Shown here one piece after another: positions 19,725-28,771 of a stretch of 64,000 bases of DNA. The position numbers were made by a program, and so were the translations under genes. Under the pieces are notes generated by a model. That model ran no database searches and had not been told where the DNA came from. It saw nothing but the letters and a program-made list of their open reading frames with translations. Within the stretch, counting starts at the first letter, position 1; every line of letters begins with the position of its first letter. The DNA comes from Pseudomonas sp. ICMP 561 (GTDB lineage: Bacteria > Pseudomonadota > Gammaproteobacteria > Pseudomonadales > Pseudomonadaceae), in assembly GCF_002699985.1 (NCBI RefSeq), contig NZ_LKBT01000003.1, positions 124,001 through 188,000 on the forward strand, given 5' to 3'.

Positions 19725-21005
19725 ATGTCTGCTCCTACTAAACCCGTCAGTTTCAAACAAAGCCTGATCGATGCCGTGATTGCGGGTCTATTGGCGCTGA
19801 TTGTCTTTGGTCCGATTGTTGGTGTGGTGCTCGACGGTTACAGCTTCAACCTTGAGCCTACTCGCGTCGCCGTTCTGGTCAGTGTTGTCATGGTCGGTCG
19901 TCTGTTGTTGAGCCTGTTCATGCAGACGCCCAAGGGCTTGAGCATCGCTCAAAGCTTCGAGAGCTCGGGTTCAGGTGTTCATGTGCTGCCGCCGGATTAC
20001 AAATCGCGTCTGCGCTTCATCATCCCGGCGATGATCGTCATCGCGATGGTGTTCCCGGTGTTTGCCGACAAGTACGTGCTGACAGTCGTCATCCTTGGCC
20101 TGATTTACGTCCTGCTGGGCCTGGGGCTGAATATCGTGGTCGGTCTGGCCGGTCTTCTGGACCTGGGGTATGTGGCGTTCTACGCCATTGGTGCCTATGG
20201 TCTGGCGCTGGGGTATCAATACCTCGGTCTGGGCTTCTGGTCGGCATTGCCACTGGCGGCAATTGCTGCGGCGTTGGCCGGTTGCATACTGGGTTTTCCG
20301 GTGTTGCGTATGCACGGCGATTATCTGGCCATCGTCACGCTGGGCTTTGGTGAGATCATCCGGCTGGTGTTGAACAACTGGCTGTCGTTCACCGGTGGGC
20401 CAAATGGCGTAGCGGTTCCTTCGCCGACTTTCTTCGGTCTGGAGTTCGGACGTCGTGCCAAAGACGGCGGGGTGCCCATCCATGAGTACTTCGGGTTCGA
20501 TTACAACCCCGACCTCAAATTCATCTTCATCTACGCAGTGCTGTTTCTGGTCGTCCTGGCGGTGCTGTACATCAAACATCGTCTGACCCGCATGCCGATT
20601 GGCCGTGCCTGGGAAGCGCTGCGTGAAGACGAGATTGCCTGCCGCTCGATGGGGCTGAACCACGTTCTGGTCAAGCTTTCGGCGTTCACCATCGGCGCAT
20701 CGACTGCCGGTCTGGCCGGGGTGTTTTTCGCCAGCTATCAAGGCTTCATCAACCCGACCTCGTTCACCTTCTTCGAGTCAGCCTTGATCCTTGCCATCGT
20801 GGTACTGGGCGGTATGGGGTCGACCATGGGCGTGGTCATTGCCGCGTTTGTGTTGACGGTTGCTCCTGAGCTATTGCGTAGCTTCGCGGAATACCGCGTG
20901 CTTCTGTTCGGGATACTCATGGTTTTGATGATGATCTGGCGGCCACGCGGCCTGATCCGTGTCTCACGTACCGGGGTCACTCCACGTAAGGGGGTTGCGC
21001 CATGA
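19725..21005 (+). CDS. livM: Branched-chain amino-acid-type ABC transporter permease (LivM family)
   Basis: 426 residues. An N-terminal region of about 100 residues with two membrane segments precedes the usual LivM core, as in gamma-proteobacterial LivM/BraE. Signatures: GLNIVVGLAGLLDLGYVAFYA, RMHGDYLAIVTLGFGEIIRL and VLGGMGSTMGVVIAA. Second permease subunit of the complex. Its end overlaps the LivG-type gene by 4 bp (ATGA). Confidence 0.92.
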   Translation: MSAPTKPVSFKQSLIDAVIAGLLALIVFGPIVGVVLDGYSFNLEPTRVAVLVSVVMVGRLLLSLFMQTPKGLSIAQSFESSGSGVHVLPPDYKSRLRFIIPAMIVIAMVFPVFADKYVLTVVILGLIYVLLGLGLNIVVGLAGLLDLGYVAFYAIGAYGLALGYQYLGLGFWSALPLAAIAAALAGCILGFPVLRMHGDYLAIVTLGFGEIIRLVLNNWLSFTGGPNGVAVPSPTFFGLEFGRRAKDGGVPIHEYFGFDYNPDLKFIFIYAVLFLVVLAVLYIKHRLTRMPIGRAWEALREDEIACRSMGLNHVLVKLSAFTIGASTAGLAGVFFASYQGFINPTSFTFFESALILAIVVLGGMGSTMGVVIAAFVLTVAPELLRSFAEYRVLLFGILMVLMMIWRPRGLIRVSRTGVTPRKGVAP

Positions 21006-21877
21006 GCAACGAAATCATTCTGTCTGTTGAACATTTGATGATGCACTTTGGCGGCATCAAGGCGCTCAGCGACGTCAGCATTCAAGTGCGACGCAATTCC
21101 ATTTTTGCCCTGATTGGCCCCAACGGCGCGGGCAAAACCACGGTATTTAACTGCCTGACCGGTTTCTATAAAGCCACAGGCGGGCGCATTGAATTACACA
21201 CTCGCGGCACGACCACCAACGTGATCAAGCTGCTGGGTGAGCCGTTCAAGGGCACAGACTTTGTCTCGCCGAAAAGCTTCCTCAGTCGCGTCTACTACAA
21301 GATGTTCGGCGGCACGCATCTGGTAAACCGGGCAGGGCTGGCGCGGACCTTCCAGAACATTCGTCTGTTCAAGGAAATGTCCGTACTGGAGAACCTGTTG
21401 GTGGCCCAACACATGTGGGTCAACCGCAGCCTGTTGGCGGGCATTCTCAATACCAAGGGTTATCGCGAGGCAGAAGAGGTCGCCATCAATACGGCGTTCT
21501 ACTGGCTGGAAGTGGTGGACCTGGTGGATTGTGCTAACCGTCTGGCGGGCGAGCTTTCCTATGGCCAGCAACGCCGTCTGGAAATCGCTCGAGCCATGTG
21601 CACCCGCCCGCAAGTGATTTGCCTGGATGAACCGGCTGCGGGCCTCAACCCGCAGGAAACCGAAGCGCTGAGCGGCATGATCCGCCTGCTGCGTGATGAA
21701 CATGACATGACCATTGTGCTGATCGAGCACGACATGGGCATGGTCATGGGGATTTCCGACGATATTGTGGTGCTCGACCATGGCAACGTCATTGCCACTG
21801 GCGGGCCTGAACAGATTCGCAACGATCCGAAAGTGATTGCGGCGTATCTGGGCGCTGATGAAGAGGAACTGGTATGA
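21002..21877 (+). CDS. livG: Branched-chain amino-acid-type ABC transporter ATP-binding protein (LivG family)
   Basis: 291 residues. Walker A GPNGAGKTT, Q-loop ARTFQNIRLF, signature LSYGQQRR, Walker B VICLDEPAAG and a switch His (LIEHDMG) are all present, so the ATPase should be active. An insert of about 35 residues after the first glycine-rich region is typical of this group. Works on the cytoplasmic face with the LivF partner. Overlaps genes on both sides by 4 bp, showing tight translational coupling. Confidence 0.94.
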   Translation: MSNEIILSVEHLMMHFGGIKALSDVSIQVRRNSIFALIGPNGAGKTTVFNCLTGFYKATGGRIELHTRGTTTNVIKLLGEPFKGTDFVSPKSFLSRVYYKMFGGTHLVNRAGLARTFQNIRLFKEMSVLENLLVAQHMWVNRSLLAGILNTKGYREAEEVAINTAFYWLEVVDLVDCANRLAGELSYGQQRRLEIARAMCTRPQVICLDEPAAGLNPQETEALSGMIRLLRDEHDMTIVLIEHDMGMVMGISDDIVVLDHGNVIATGGPEQIRNDPKVIAAYLGADEEELV

Positions 21878-22590
21878 GTACGCCGATCCTCGAAATGAAA
21901 GAGATCGATGTTTTTTACGGGCCGATTCAGGCCTTGAAGAAAGTCTCGTTGCACATCAATGAAGGCGAAACCGTCAGCCTGATCGGTTCCAACGGCGCGG
22001 GTAAATCCACGCTGCTGATGTCGATCTTCGGCCAGCCGCGGGCGGCCAGTGGGCAGATTATTTACCAGGGCACCGACATCACCCAGAAGTCGTCGCACTA
22101 CATCGCGTCCAACGGCATTGCGCAGTCGCCGGAAGGGCGTCGGGTGTTCCCCGACATGTCAGTCGAGGAGAACCTGATGATGGGCACTATCCCGATTGGC
22201 GACAAACATTCGGCTGAAGACATGCAGCGCATGTTCGAACTGTTTCCGCGCCTCAAGGAGCGTCGTAATCAGCGCGCCATGACCATGTCCGGTGGTGAGC
22301 AGCAAATGCTCGCCATTGCTCGTGCGTTGATGAGTCGTCCCAAGTTGCTGCTGCTTGATGAGCCAAGCCTCGGCCTGGCACCGATCATCGTCAAACAGAT
22401 CTTTGCCACCCTGCGCGAACTGGCAGCTACCGGCATGACCATCTTTCTGGTCGAACAAAACGCCAACCATGCGCTGAAACTGTCGGACCGGGCTTATGTA
22501 ATGGTCAACGGCGAGATCCGCCTGAGCGGTACGGGGCAGGAGTTGCTGGTTAACGAAGAGGTGCGTAACGCTTATCTGGGGGGGCATTGA
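21874..22590 (+). CDS. livF: Branched-chain amino-acid-type ABC transporter ATP-binding protein (LivF family)
   Basis: 238 residues, typical LivF length. Walker A GSNGAGKST, signature MSGGEQQ, Walker B LLLLDEPSLG, switch His as Gln/His region FLVEQNANHAL as usual for LivF. Last gene of the five-gene transport operon that starts at the sigma-54 promoter; a REP cluster follows and probably ends the transcript. Confidence 0.94.
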   Translation: MSTPILEMKEIDVFYGPIQALKKVSLHINEGETVSLIGSNGAGKSTLLMSIFGQPRAASGQIIYQGTDITQKSSHYIASNGIAQSPEGRRVFPDMSVEENLMMGTIPIGDKHSAEDMQRMFELFPRLKERRNQRAMTMSGGEQQMLAIARALMSRPKLLLLDEPSLGLAPIIVKQIFATLRELAATGMTIFLVEQNANHALKLSDRAYVMVNGEIRLSGTGQELLVNEEVRNAYLGGH

Positions 22591-23024
22591 TAAGCTGGCT
22601 TGACGTCTGCGACAACGCAATGTCTGGGTAGGAGCGAACTTGTTCGCGAGACGGCATGCCTGAAGAACCGCGTCAGCCTCTCTCGCCAACAAGTTGCCTC
22701 CTACCTCGAAAGCGCCAGGCTGAGCCACCGCGCCAAAAGGTAGGAGCGAACTTGTTCGCGATGCGGCATGTCTGGAGAACCGCGTCAGCCTTTCTCGCCA
22801 ACAAGTTGCCTCCTACCTCAAAAGCGCCAGGCTGAGCCACCGCGCCAAAGGTAGGAGCGAACTTGTTCGCGATGCGGCATGTCTGGGTAGGAGCGAACTT
22901 GTTCGCGAGGCGGCGTGCCTGAAGAACCGCGTCAGGTCCTCTCGCCAACAAGTTGCCTCCTACCTTTGAAGGCGGTGCGATAAGCCAGAGAGATCGCATT
23001 TTAATCCCATCGTACGGCTTTAAC
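22591..23024. repeat. Gap filled by REP cluster (22627-22963)
   Basis: Four GGTAGGAGCGAACTTGTTCGCG starts at 22627, 22739, 22850 and 22886, three closed by an inverted half ending in AACAAGTTGCCTCCTACC. The linkers AAAGCGCCAGGCTGAGCCAC and CGCGCCAAA are shared and also appear, inverted, in the array at 28827. The third element is cut short by the fourth, suggesting recombination within the array. Open frames here are repeat by-products. Confidence 0.85.
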
Positions 23025-23504
23025 TCACAACGGAATCATCGTCGTCGACAACACCGAACGCAGACCCATGAACGAACGGATCTGGCGCACGCCCGGCAGG
23101 TACAGCAACTGCTCGGCGTGCAGTCGGTTGAAGCTCTGACTGTCCCGGGTACGCAGCATCATCAGGTAGTCGAATTCCCCCGTCACCACATGCAGCTCCA
23201 TGCAGCCGGAGATTTTCTGCGCCGCGGTCTCGAAGGCCGAGAATGATTCCGGGGTCGATCGATCCAGCACCACGCCGATAATCACTACCATCCCCGCATC
23301 CAGCGCTTCGTAATCCAGTACCGCCACAATCTTCTTGATCAGCCCTGCCTGCTTCAGCCGCTCAACCCGTCGCAAGCACGCCGGAGCGCTGAGCTTGACC
23401 TTTTCCGCCAGCGCGACGTTAGAGATTGAAGCGTCTCTTTGCAGGGCTTTGAGGATGGCCCGGTCAATTCGGTCGGTACTGCTGGCGTCTGTGCTGGTGG
23501 TCAT
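23025..23504 (-). CDS. Lrp/AsnC-family regulator, probable AcdR
   Basis: 159 residues. N-terminal AsnC-type helix-turn-helix (IDRAILKALQRDASISNVAL, then SAPACLRRVERL) in about residues 10-65, and a C-terminal RAM ligand-binding domain. It is divergent from acdS with a 194-bp AT-rich gap. In other Pseudomonas an Lrp-type protein, AcdR, placed the same way activates ACC deaminase, so I infer that role. A similar protein is encoded at 25525. Confidence 0.88.
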   Translation of the reverse strand: MTTSTDASSTDRIDRAILKALQRDASISNVALAEKVKLSAPACLRRVERLKQAGLIKKIVAVLDYEALDAGMVVIIGVVLDRSTPESFSAFETAAQKISGCMELHVVTGEFDYLMMLRTRDSQSFNRLHAEQLLYLPGVRQIRSFMGLRSVLSTTMIPL

Positions 23505-23540
23505 TTCAGTGGCGGTCTTTCATTGCGTGATTAAAATAAT

Positions 23541-23558
23541 CCTAACAACTTTATTAGG
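23541..23558. promoter_or_regulatory. Palindrome in the regulator-acdS gap
   Basis: CCTAA-N8-TTAGG, an 18-bp inverted repeat in AT-rich DNA between the divergent Lrp-type gene and acdS. Spacing and context suit an Lrp-family operator, but this is inference from position and symmetry. Confidence 0.4.
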
Positions 23559-23698
23559 CTAAATCCCTAAATGATTAATAAAGCGCCAAAAATAGCCTTA
23601 AGTTTGCAACCCGTTTTTTGGCTCGTTTCCTTAATATTGAATCCATCGCAAGCACTGCAGAGCGTGCCTGCATACTCTCAATATCAAGGAGCCCTGTT

Positions 23699-24715
23699 AT
23701 GAATCTGAGCAAATTCAAGCGCTACCCTCTGACGTTTGGTCCTTCGCCCATCACGCCTCTCAAACGACTCAGTGCGCATCTGGGTGGCAAGGTCGATCTG
23801 TACGCCAAGCGTGAAGACTGCAACAGCGGTCTGGCCTTCGGCGGTAACAAGACCCGCAAGCTGGAATACCTGATTCCCGAAGCGCTGGAGCAGGGCTGCG
23901 ACACGCTGGTTTCCATTGGTGGTATTCAATCCAACCAAACCCGTCAGGTAGCTGCCGTAGCTGCGCATCTGGGCATGAAGTGCGTGCTGGTGCAGGAGAA
24001 CTGGGTCAACTATTCCGATGCGGTGTATGACCGGGTCGGCAATATCGAGATGTCGCGAATCATGGGCGCTGATGTGCGTCTGGATGCGGCCGGCTTCGAC
24101 ATCGGTATCCGTCCGAGCTGGGAGAAAGCCATGTCGGACGTTGAGGAAAGCGGCGGCAAGCCTTTCCCGATCCCTGCTGGCTGCTCTGAGCACCCTTACG
24201 GCGGCCTGGGTTTTGTCGGCTTTGCTGAAGAAGTTCGCGAGCAGGAAAAAGAGCTGGGCTTCAAGTTTGATTACATCGTGGTTTGTTCCGTCACTGGCAG
24301 CACCCACGCAGGCATGCTGGTGGGCTTTGCAGCGGATGGCCGTGCGCGTCGGGTGATCGGCATTGATGCGTCGGCCAAGCCGGAAAAGACTAAAGCGCAG
24401 GTGCTGCGCATCGCCCAAAACACCGCGAAGCTCGTGGAGCTTGGGCAGGACATCACCGAGGACGACGTGATCCTCGATACGCGTTTTGCCTATCCGGAAT
24501 ACGGTCTGCCGAACGAAGGGACGCTGGAGGCTATTCGTCTATGCGCGCGTACCGAAGGCGTCCTGACCGACCCCGTGTACGAAGGCAAGTCGATGCACGG
24601 CATGATCGAGATGGTCCGCAACGGCGAATTCCCGGAAGGCTCGAAAGTGCTCTACGCCCACCTGGGCGGCGTGCCTGCGTTGAGTGCTTACAGCTTCATC
24701 TTCCGTAATGGTTGA
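23699..24715 (+). CDS. acdS: 1-aminocyclopropane-1-carboxylate (ACC) deaminase
   Basis: 338 residues from ATG at 23699 (AAGGAG upstream), exactly the classical enzyme length; a longer frame from 23618 is not needed. PLP lysine Lys51 (GGNKTRK), Ser78 (GGIQSNQ), Tyr294 and Glu295 (DPVYEGKS) and Leu322 (AHLGGVP) are at the canonical positions. Glu295 and Leu322 distinguish true ACC deaminase from the related D-cysteine desulfhydrase. It splits the plant ethylene precursor ACC into 2-oxobutanoate and ammonia in the cytoplasm, a trait of plant-associated bacteria. Divergent from its likely Lrp-type activator. Confidence 0.96.
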   Translation: MNLSKFKRYPLTFGPSPITPLKRLSAHLGGKVDLYAKREDCNSGLAFGGNKTRKLEYLIPEALEQGCDTLVSIGGIQSNQTRQVAAVAAHLGMKCVLVQENWVNYSDAVYDRVGNIEMSRIMGADVRLDAAGFDIGIRPSWEKAMSDVEESGGKPFPIPAGCSEHPYGGLGFVGFAEEVREQEKELGFKFDYIVVCSVTGSTHAGMLVGFAADGRARRVIGIDASAKPEKTKAQVLRIAQNTAKLVELGQDITEDDVILDTRFAYPEYGLPNEGTLEAIRLCARTEGVLTDPVYEGKSMHGMIEMVRNGEFPEGSKVLYAHLGGVPALSAYSFIFRNG

Positions 24716-24725
24716 TTGAACTGGC

Positions 24726-24798
24726 CTGTAGGAGCTGCCGAAGGCTGCGAACCGCGGTGTATGACATGCCCCAATCGCAGCCTTCGGCAGCTCCTACA
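24726..24798. repeat. REP doublet, GCCGAAGGCTGCGA type
   Basis: CTGTAGGAGCTGCCGAAGGC and inverted complement ending CTCCTACAG, directly after acdS, between it and a convergent gene; probably a transcript end. Confidence 0.85.
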
Positions 24799-24826
24799 GG
24801 GTGACGGCGTTTGAATAATCTCCCCA

Positions 24827-25294
24827 TCAAACCCCAATAAACCGCTCTTCCAGAATGCTCTTCGCCAATGTGCTGACCTTTGCCAGAATCTCCTCAACCT
24901 GCTGATCCATGGCTTCTGCTGAAAAATCTGATTCCCCAAGCCTGACCACATGCAATTTGTGGCCGCATACCGAGCCTAGCCAGGTGAGTTGCGGCGAAGG
25001 GCTTTCTTCGATATCCAGCAAATAACAGCCTTTGGACACCGAGCGCAGCAGTTGGCTGGCATGGCAGCGTGTGTCCAGATTGAGAGCGGCTTGACTCGAT
25101 TCTGCCCGTAGCCAGTCTTCTAGAAACTCGTTGGGCTCTCTGACATGCAGATAACCGACCTGGTCCCAATCATCTATCGCACTGCGCAAACGCTCGCTGA
25201 TGTAGCCCGGCAATCCGGCACGCGTAACGATCACTACGCCGACTTCCGGGGAGGGGGTTTTGACCCAGACAGCAGATTCCGATATCCCAAGCAT
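24827..25294 (-). CDS. Hypothetical protein
   Basis: 155 residues from ATG at 25294 (MLGISESAVW), which has AGGAG 7 bp upstream; an upstream in-frame start at 25324 has none. No signal peptide or membrane segment. The middle holds several cysteines and a VCGHKLHVVRLGE segment; the C-terminus looks helical. I recognise no family. It is divergent from the second Lrp-type regulator (230-bp gap), which may control it. Confidence 0.65.
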   Translation of the reverse strand: MLGISESAVWVKTPSPEVGVVIVTRAGLPGYISERLRSAIDDWDQVGYLHVREPNEFLEDWLRAESSQAALNLDTRCHASQLLRSVSKGCYLLDIEESPSPQLTWLGSVCGHKLHVVRLGESDFSAEAMDQQVEEILAKVSTLAKSILEERFIGV

Positions 25295-25524
25295 GACGGC
25301 GCTCCTGGCGGCTTGAAGGTGCACGTTTTCTGAGTTCTAAACTACTGAAAGTCCAGCGGGGTTTCCTACGTATTAACGCCCTTGAATCGGAAGGTCGTCC
25401 GCTTCGCAATGGCTGTGCGGATGAATGTTCACGCTCAGGCATTTTTCGCGGGTCGTTGTTCATATACCGGCACGATTTGCGCATGACTGCCGGTCTGCCC
25501 ATTCATTCAAGGAGGTCACGGACG

Positions 25525-26004
25525 ATGAAAGAGCCGCCTCAAACGCCTGAAGTGACGGTGCAGGAGCGCAAGATCCTGCGGGCGCTGCAGATCGATGGCC
25601 GTATCAGCAACGCAGACCTCGCCAGAAAGGTCGGGCTGAGTACCACCGCATGCTGGAACCACACGCGACGGCTATACGCAAACGGCATCATTAAAAGCGT
25701 GCGCGCCCAGATCGACCCCAATGCAGTGCAGCAAGGCACCGTCGTGCTCATCGGTGTAGTGCTTGACCGCTCGACACCCGAGAGCTTCGCCACCTTCGAA
25801 GCGGCTGCCCGTGAACTGCCACAACTGCTGGAATGCTGGCTGGTTGCAGGGGATGTGGATTACTTCATGAAAATCAGGGTTCGGGATTTACCAGCGTTCA
25901 ATCACTTGCATAACACCCGGATTATTGCGCTGCCCGGCGTACGTCAGGTCCGGACTTTTTTCGTACTGAATGAGGTGAAGTCCGACGGCTTGCTGTTGAT
26001 CTGA
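25525..26004 (+). CDS. Lrp/AsnC-family transcriptional regulator
   Basis: 159 residues from ATG at 25525, with AAGGAGGT 8 bp upstream; longer frames are unlikely. Helix-turn-helix in residues 14-60 (RKILRALQIDGRISNADLAR, then STTACWNHTRRL) and a RAM domain. VVLIGVVLDRSTPESFATFE closely matches the regulator at 23025 (VVIIGVVLDRSTPESFSAFE), so the two are likely paralogues of the same subfamily flanking acdS. Target not known; the divergent gene at 24827 is a candidate. Confidence 0.88.
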   Translation: MKEPPQTPEVTVQERKILRALQIDGRISNADLARKVGLSTTACWNHTRRLYANGIIKSVRAQIDPNAVQQGTVVLIGVVLDRSTPESFATFEAAARELPQLLECWLVAGDVDYFMKIRVRDLPAFNHLHNTRIIALPGVRQVRTFFVLNEVKSDGLLLI

Positions 26005-26707
26005 TGACCGCCCTCAAACATCGCTTGCCGAATTGTGGAAAACAATTTTGAAGAGCCGCCAAACCGCGACATAAAGCCGCTGCAAATGCTTGTTTTGTCA
26101 CGCTTTTGACTTGTTCAGGTTTACTGTGGAACTGCCTGTGAATAACGTGGGAGCATTTAGCTGAAGCCCTTGTTTTATAAGGCTTGTAGAGTGATGGTTA
26201 AAATTTGATCAGCGCTTTTCGAGCTTGCTCGGCGTGCATTTGTCAACGCTTTGAGGGCTGGTTTTTCATACAGGTATTTCATTTGCTTTGCCTGTGGATA
26301 AGTCTGTGGGCAAGCATTGGAAATAGTTCGCAAACCGGCAGCGGATATGGCCTGAAGCAATGACAAGGGGATTTCGGCGCGGCGGATGTTTCATTGCCAT
26401 TACACGAGGAGAGAATGACGTCAAGGGAAAAACCGCTTTGGCTCTCCCTCAGGCCCCGCAATCCGGGGGCTGTGATGAAAAGAGTTGCCCACGGATATTG
26501 TGGGCCTGGCTGTGGATAACGTGGGTAAAACCCCGTTTGACCCCGACTACGCCTGGCTCTGCGGTATCTGGTTGTTTTTTGTACAAAAAGTGCATTGTTT
26601 TATCCACAGACTTGCTCCCGACCTCTCTGGGCGGGCATTCTGCTGGGCTTGTTTATTTATCGTTATTAACCGGTCTGCACTCAGGTGCGGCACATCAGGA
26701 GAATGAA
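26005..26707. other. 700-bp gap with clustered DnaA-box-like 9-mers
   Basis: No gene with a good start. Perfect DnaA boxes (TGTGGATAA or TTATCCACA) occur at 26293-26301, 26511-26519 and 26600-26608. One-mismatch versions occur at 26034-26042 (TGTGGAAAA) and 26137-26145 (TGTGAATAA). An open frame from 26360 runs into the SDR gene but has no ribosome site and looks accidental. The SDR promoter should lie near 26600-26700. A small RNA cannot be excluded. Confidence 0.5.
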
Positions 26708-27472
26708 ATGACTTCCACTGTGTTCATTACTGGCGCTACTTCCGGGTTTGGCGAAGCCTGTGCCCGTCGCTTCGCACAAGCCGGCTGGTCGCTGGTGCTG
26801 ACCGGCCGCCGTGAAGAGCGTCTCAATGCCCTCAGCGCTGAACTGTCCACGCAGACCAAAGTGCATACGCTGGTGCTGGACGTGCGCGACCGCGCTGCCA
26901 TGGAAGCTGCCATTGAAAGCCTGCCAGCCGAGTTCGCAACCATCCAGGGTTTGATCAACAACGCCGGTCTGGCTCTGGGCATCGATCCTGCGCCCAAGTG
27001 CAGCCTGGATGACTGGGACACCATGATCGACACCAACATCAAGGGTCTGGTCTACAGCACCCGCCTGTTGCTCTCGCGCCTGATTGCTCATGGTCGCGGT
27101 GCAAGCATCGTAAACGTGGGTTCGGTGGCGGGTAACTATCCTTACCCGGGCGGCAACGTTTACGGCGGGACCAAGGCCTTCGTTGGCCAGTTCTCGCTCA
27201 ACCTGCGCAACGATTTGATCGGCACTGGCGTGCGGGTTACCAACCTTGAGCCAGGCCTGTGTGAAAGCGAATTCTCGCTGGTGCGCTTCGGTGGTGATCA
27301 GAGCAAGTACGACGCGACGTACGCAGGCGCAGAAGCGATCCAGCCGCAGGACATCGCAGAGACCATCTTCTGGATCATGAACACCCCGGCGCACGTGAAT
27401 ATCAACAGCCTTGAATTGATGCCGGTCAGCCAGACCTGGGCAGGCTTCGCGGTTGATCGTAATCGCGGTTGA
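26708..27472 (+). CDS. SDR-family oxidoreductase, YdfG/serine dehydrogenase type
   Basis: 254 residues from ATG at 26708 with AGGAG 6 bp upstream. Rossmann motif TGATSGFG (residues 8-15), NNAG, the catalytic Ser in NVGSVAG, and YGGTK with catalytic Tyr and Lys are all present. The C-terminal region (PGLCESEFSLVRFGGD) is characteristic of YdfG-like NADP-dependent L-allo-threonine/L-serine 3-dehydrogenases, also described as 3-hydroxypropionate/malonic-semialdehyde reductases. Cytoplasmic. Exact substrate in this organism is inferred from the family. Confidence 0.88.
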   Translation: MTSTVFITGATSGFGEACARRFAQAGWSLVLTGRREERLNALSAELSTQTKVHTLVLDVRDRAAMEAAIESLPAEFATIQGLINNAGLALGIDPAPKCSLDDWDTMIDTNIKGLVYSTRLLLSRLIAHGRGASIVNVGSVAGNYPYPGGNVYGGTKAFVGQFSLNLRNDLIGTGVRVTNLEPGLCESEFSLVRFGGDQSKYDATYAGAEAIQPQDIAETIFWIMNTPAHVNINSLELMPVSQTWAGFAVDRNRG

Positions 27473-27512
27473 GAACAGCCAACGCATAACCGCTTGGCTG
27501 GATTGAGTGTTT

Positions 27513-27603
27513 CTGTTGGAGCGAGGCTTGCCCGCGAATCAGCCGACTCGGCGGATCAGACCCACGCGTTATCGTTATTCGCGGGCAAGCCTCGCTCCAA
27601 CAG
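27513..27603. repeat. REP doublet, GAGGCTTGCCCGCGA type
   Basis: CTGTTGGAGCGAGGCTTGCC and its inverse ending CTCGCTCCAACAG, about 91 bp, between the convergent SDR and AGE-family genes. Confidence 0.85.
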
Positions 27604-27634
27604 AACTAACGTCTTTACAGCGCGACAGTGCGAG

Positions 27635-28771
27635 TCAACCCCGGAAATATCTGGCCAACCCGATGTAACACGTCGCCAGGTGATAGGGCGTGGTCGATGG
27701 CATGTCGCTGCGGCTGACCTGACCATTGGCGTCCAGGCACTCGTTCCAGCCGCTGGCATGCAGGAATCGCTTCTGCAGTGCCAATAACTGTTTACCCAGC
27801 GCCGCTTCGCTGCCGGGCCGTAAAGTCAGCGCCCGCAAATACTCGGCCTGTGCCCAGATGCGCTGGGTGCCATCCTGAATATGTCCATCGCTGGTCAGCG
27901 CGGCCGCTACGGCGCCTGTTTTCGCATCCACCCCTTGGGCTTCGGCATGGATAAACGCCGTGCTCAGTGACTGATGCAGCGCGCTACCGCGCAAGTGCGG
28001 CGACGACTCCAGCAGGAAGTACCATTCAAACTGATGGCCGGGCTCGTACCAGTTATCCACAGCGGCCAGCGGTTTCTCCAGCATTACCCCGTGTTCGCTG
28101 TCCACGAAGCGCCGTTGCATGGCGGCTGCCAATTCGTTCAGCGTCGCCAGTGTTGCCTCGTCGGCGCGCACCTCAACTGTGGCCAGAAGCGCTTCGGCCA
28201 AATGCATCAACGGATTCTGCAACGGCCCGCTGCCCAGCGTTGCCCAGTCCTCATCAAGCACCGCTTCATACAGCCCGTCATCATCGGCAAACTGCTCTGC
28301 CACGACATCCAGCGCTGCATTGAGCACTGACTCGACCAAGGGCTCGCGAACCCTGGCCCAATAGTGTGCGCAAGCGAAGATGATAAAGGCGTGGGTGTAG
28401 AGATCCTTGCGACGGTCCAGTGGCGCGCCCTGCGGGTCGATGCTGTAGAACCAGCCACCGTGCTCGGCGTCATGGAAGTGCCGTTGCAGTGAGCGAAACA
28501 GCGCGGCTGCACGGGTGGCAGCTTCGGGCACCGCTGGATCATCGATCAGGCTGGAAAACAGAAACAACTGTCGCGCACAGGCCATGGCCCGATAACGCTG
28601 CGGTGGCAGTGGTTGGTGTTCCGCATCGACCGCTTCATACGGCAGCGCCAGCTGTGCATTCCAGCCAGGACCAAGCCAGACCGGCACGATGGTTTGCAGG
28701 AAGTGCGCCTGAACGCTGGCGAAAACGGCGTTCAGGTCAGGCTGAAGGGCGGAGCAGGAAACATCTGGCAT
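27635..28771 (-). CDS. AGE-family sugar epimerase/isomerase (mannose isomerase-like)
   Basis: 378 residues, the normal length of the N-acylglucosamine 2-epimerase superfamily, an (alpha/alpha)6 barrel. Conserved histidines appear in RKDLYTHAFII, EPGHQFEWYF and TTPYHLATCY, matching the YihS/mannose isomerase branch, which interconverts mannose and fructose or related sugars. No signal peptide, so cytoplasmic. Monocistronic, flanked by REP elements. Substrate inferred from family only. Confidence 0.85.
   Translation of the reverse strand: MPDVSCSALQPDLNAVFASVQAHFLQTIVPVWLGPGWNAQLALPYEAVDAEHQPLPPQRYRAMACARQLFLFSSLIDDPAVPEAATRAAALFRSLQRHFHDAEHGGWFYSIDPQGAPLDRRKDLYTHAFIIFACAHYWARVREPLVESVLNAALDVVAEQFADDDGLYEAVLDEDWATLGSGPLQNPLMHLAEALLATVEVRADEATLATLNELAAAMQRRFVDSEHGVMLEKPLAAVDNWYEPGHQFEWYFLLESSPHLRGSALHQSLSTAFIHAEAQGVDAKTGAVAAALTSDGHIQDGTQRIWAQAEYLRALTLRPGSEAALGKQLLALQKRFLHASGWNECLDANGQVSRSDMPSTTPYHLATCYIGLARYFRG

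Noticed and set aside
23699..24715. D-cysteine desulfhydrase instead of ACC deaminase
   Set aside because: Glu295 and Leu322, the residues that distinguish true ACC deaminase, are both present.
26360..26707. 116-residue N-terminal extension of the SDR protein
   Set aside because: The frame is open by chance; the TGATSGFG motif and AGGAG site place the start at 26708.
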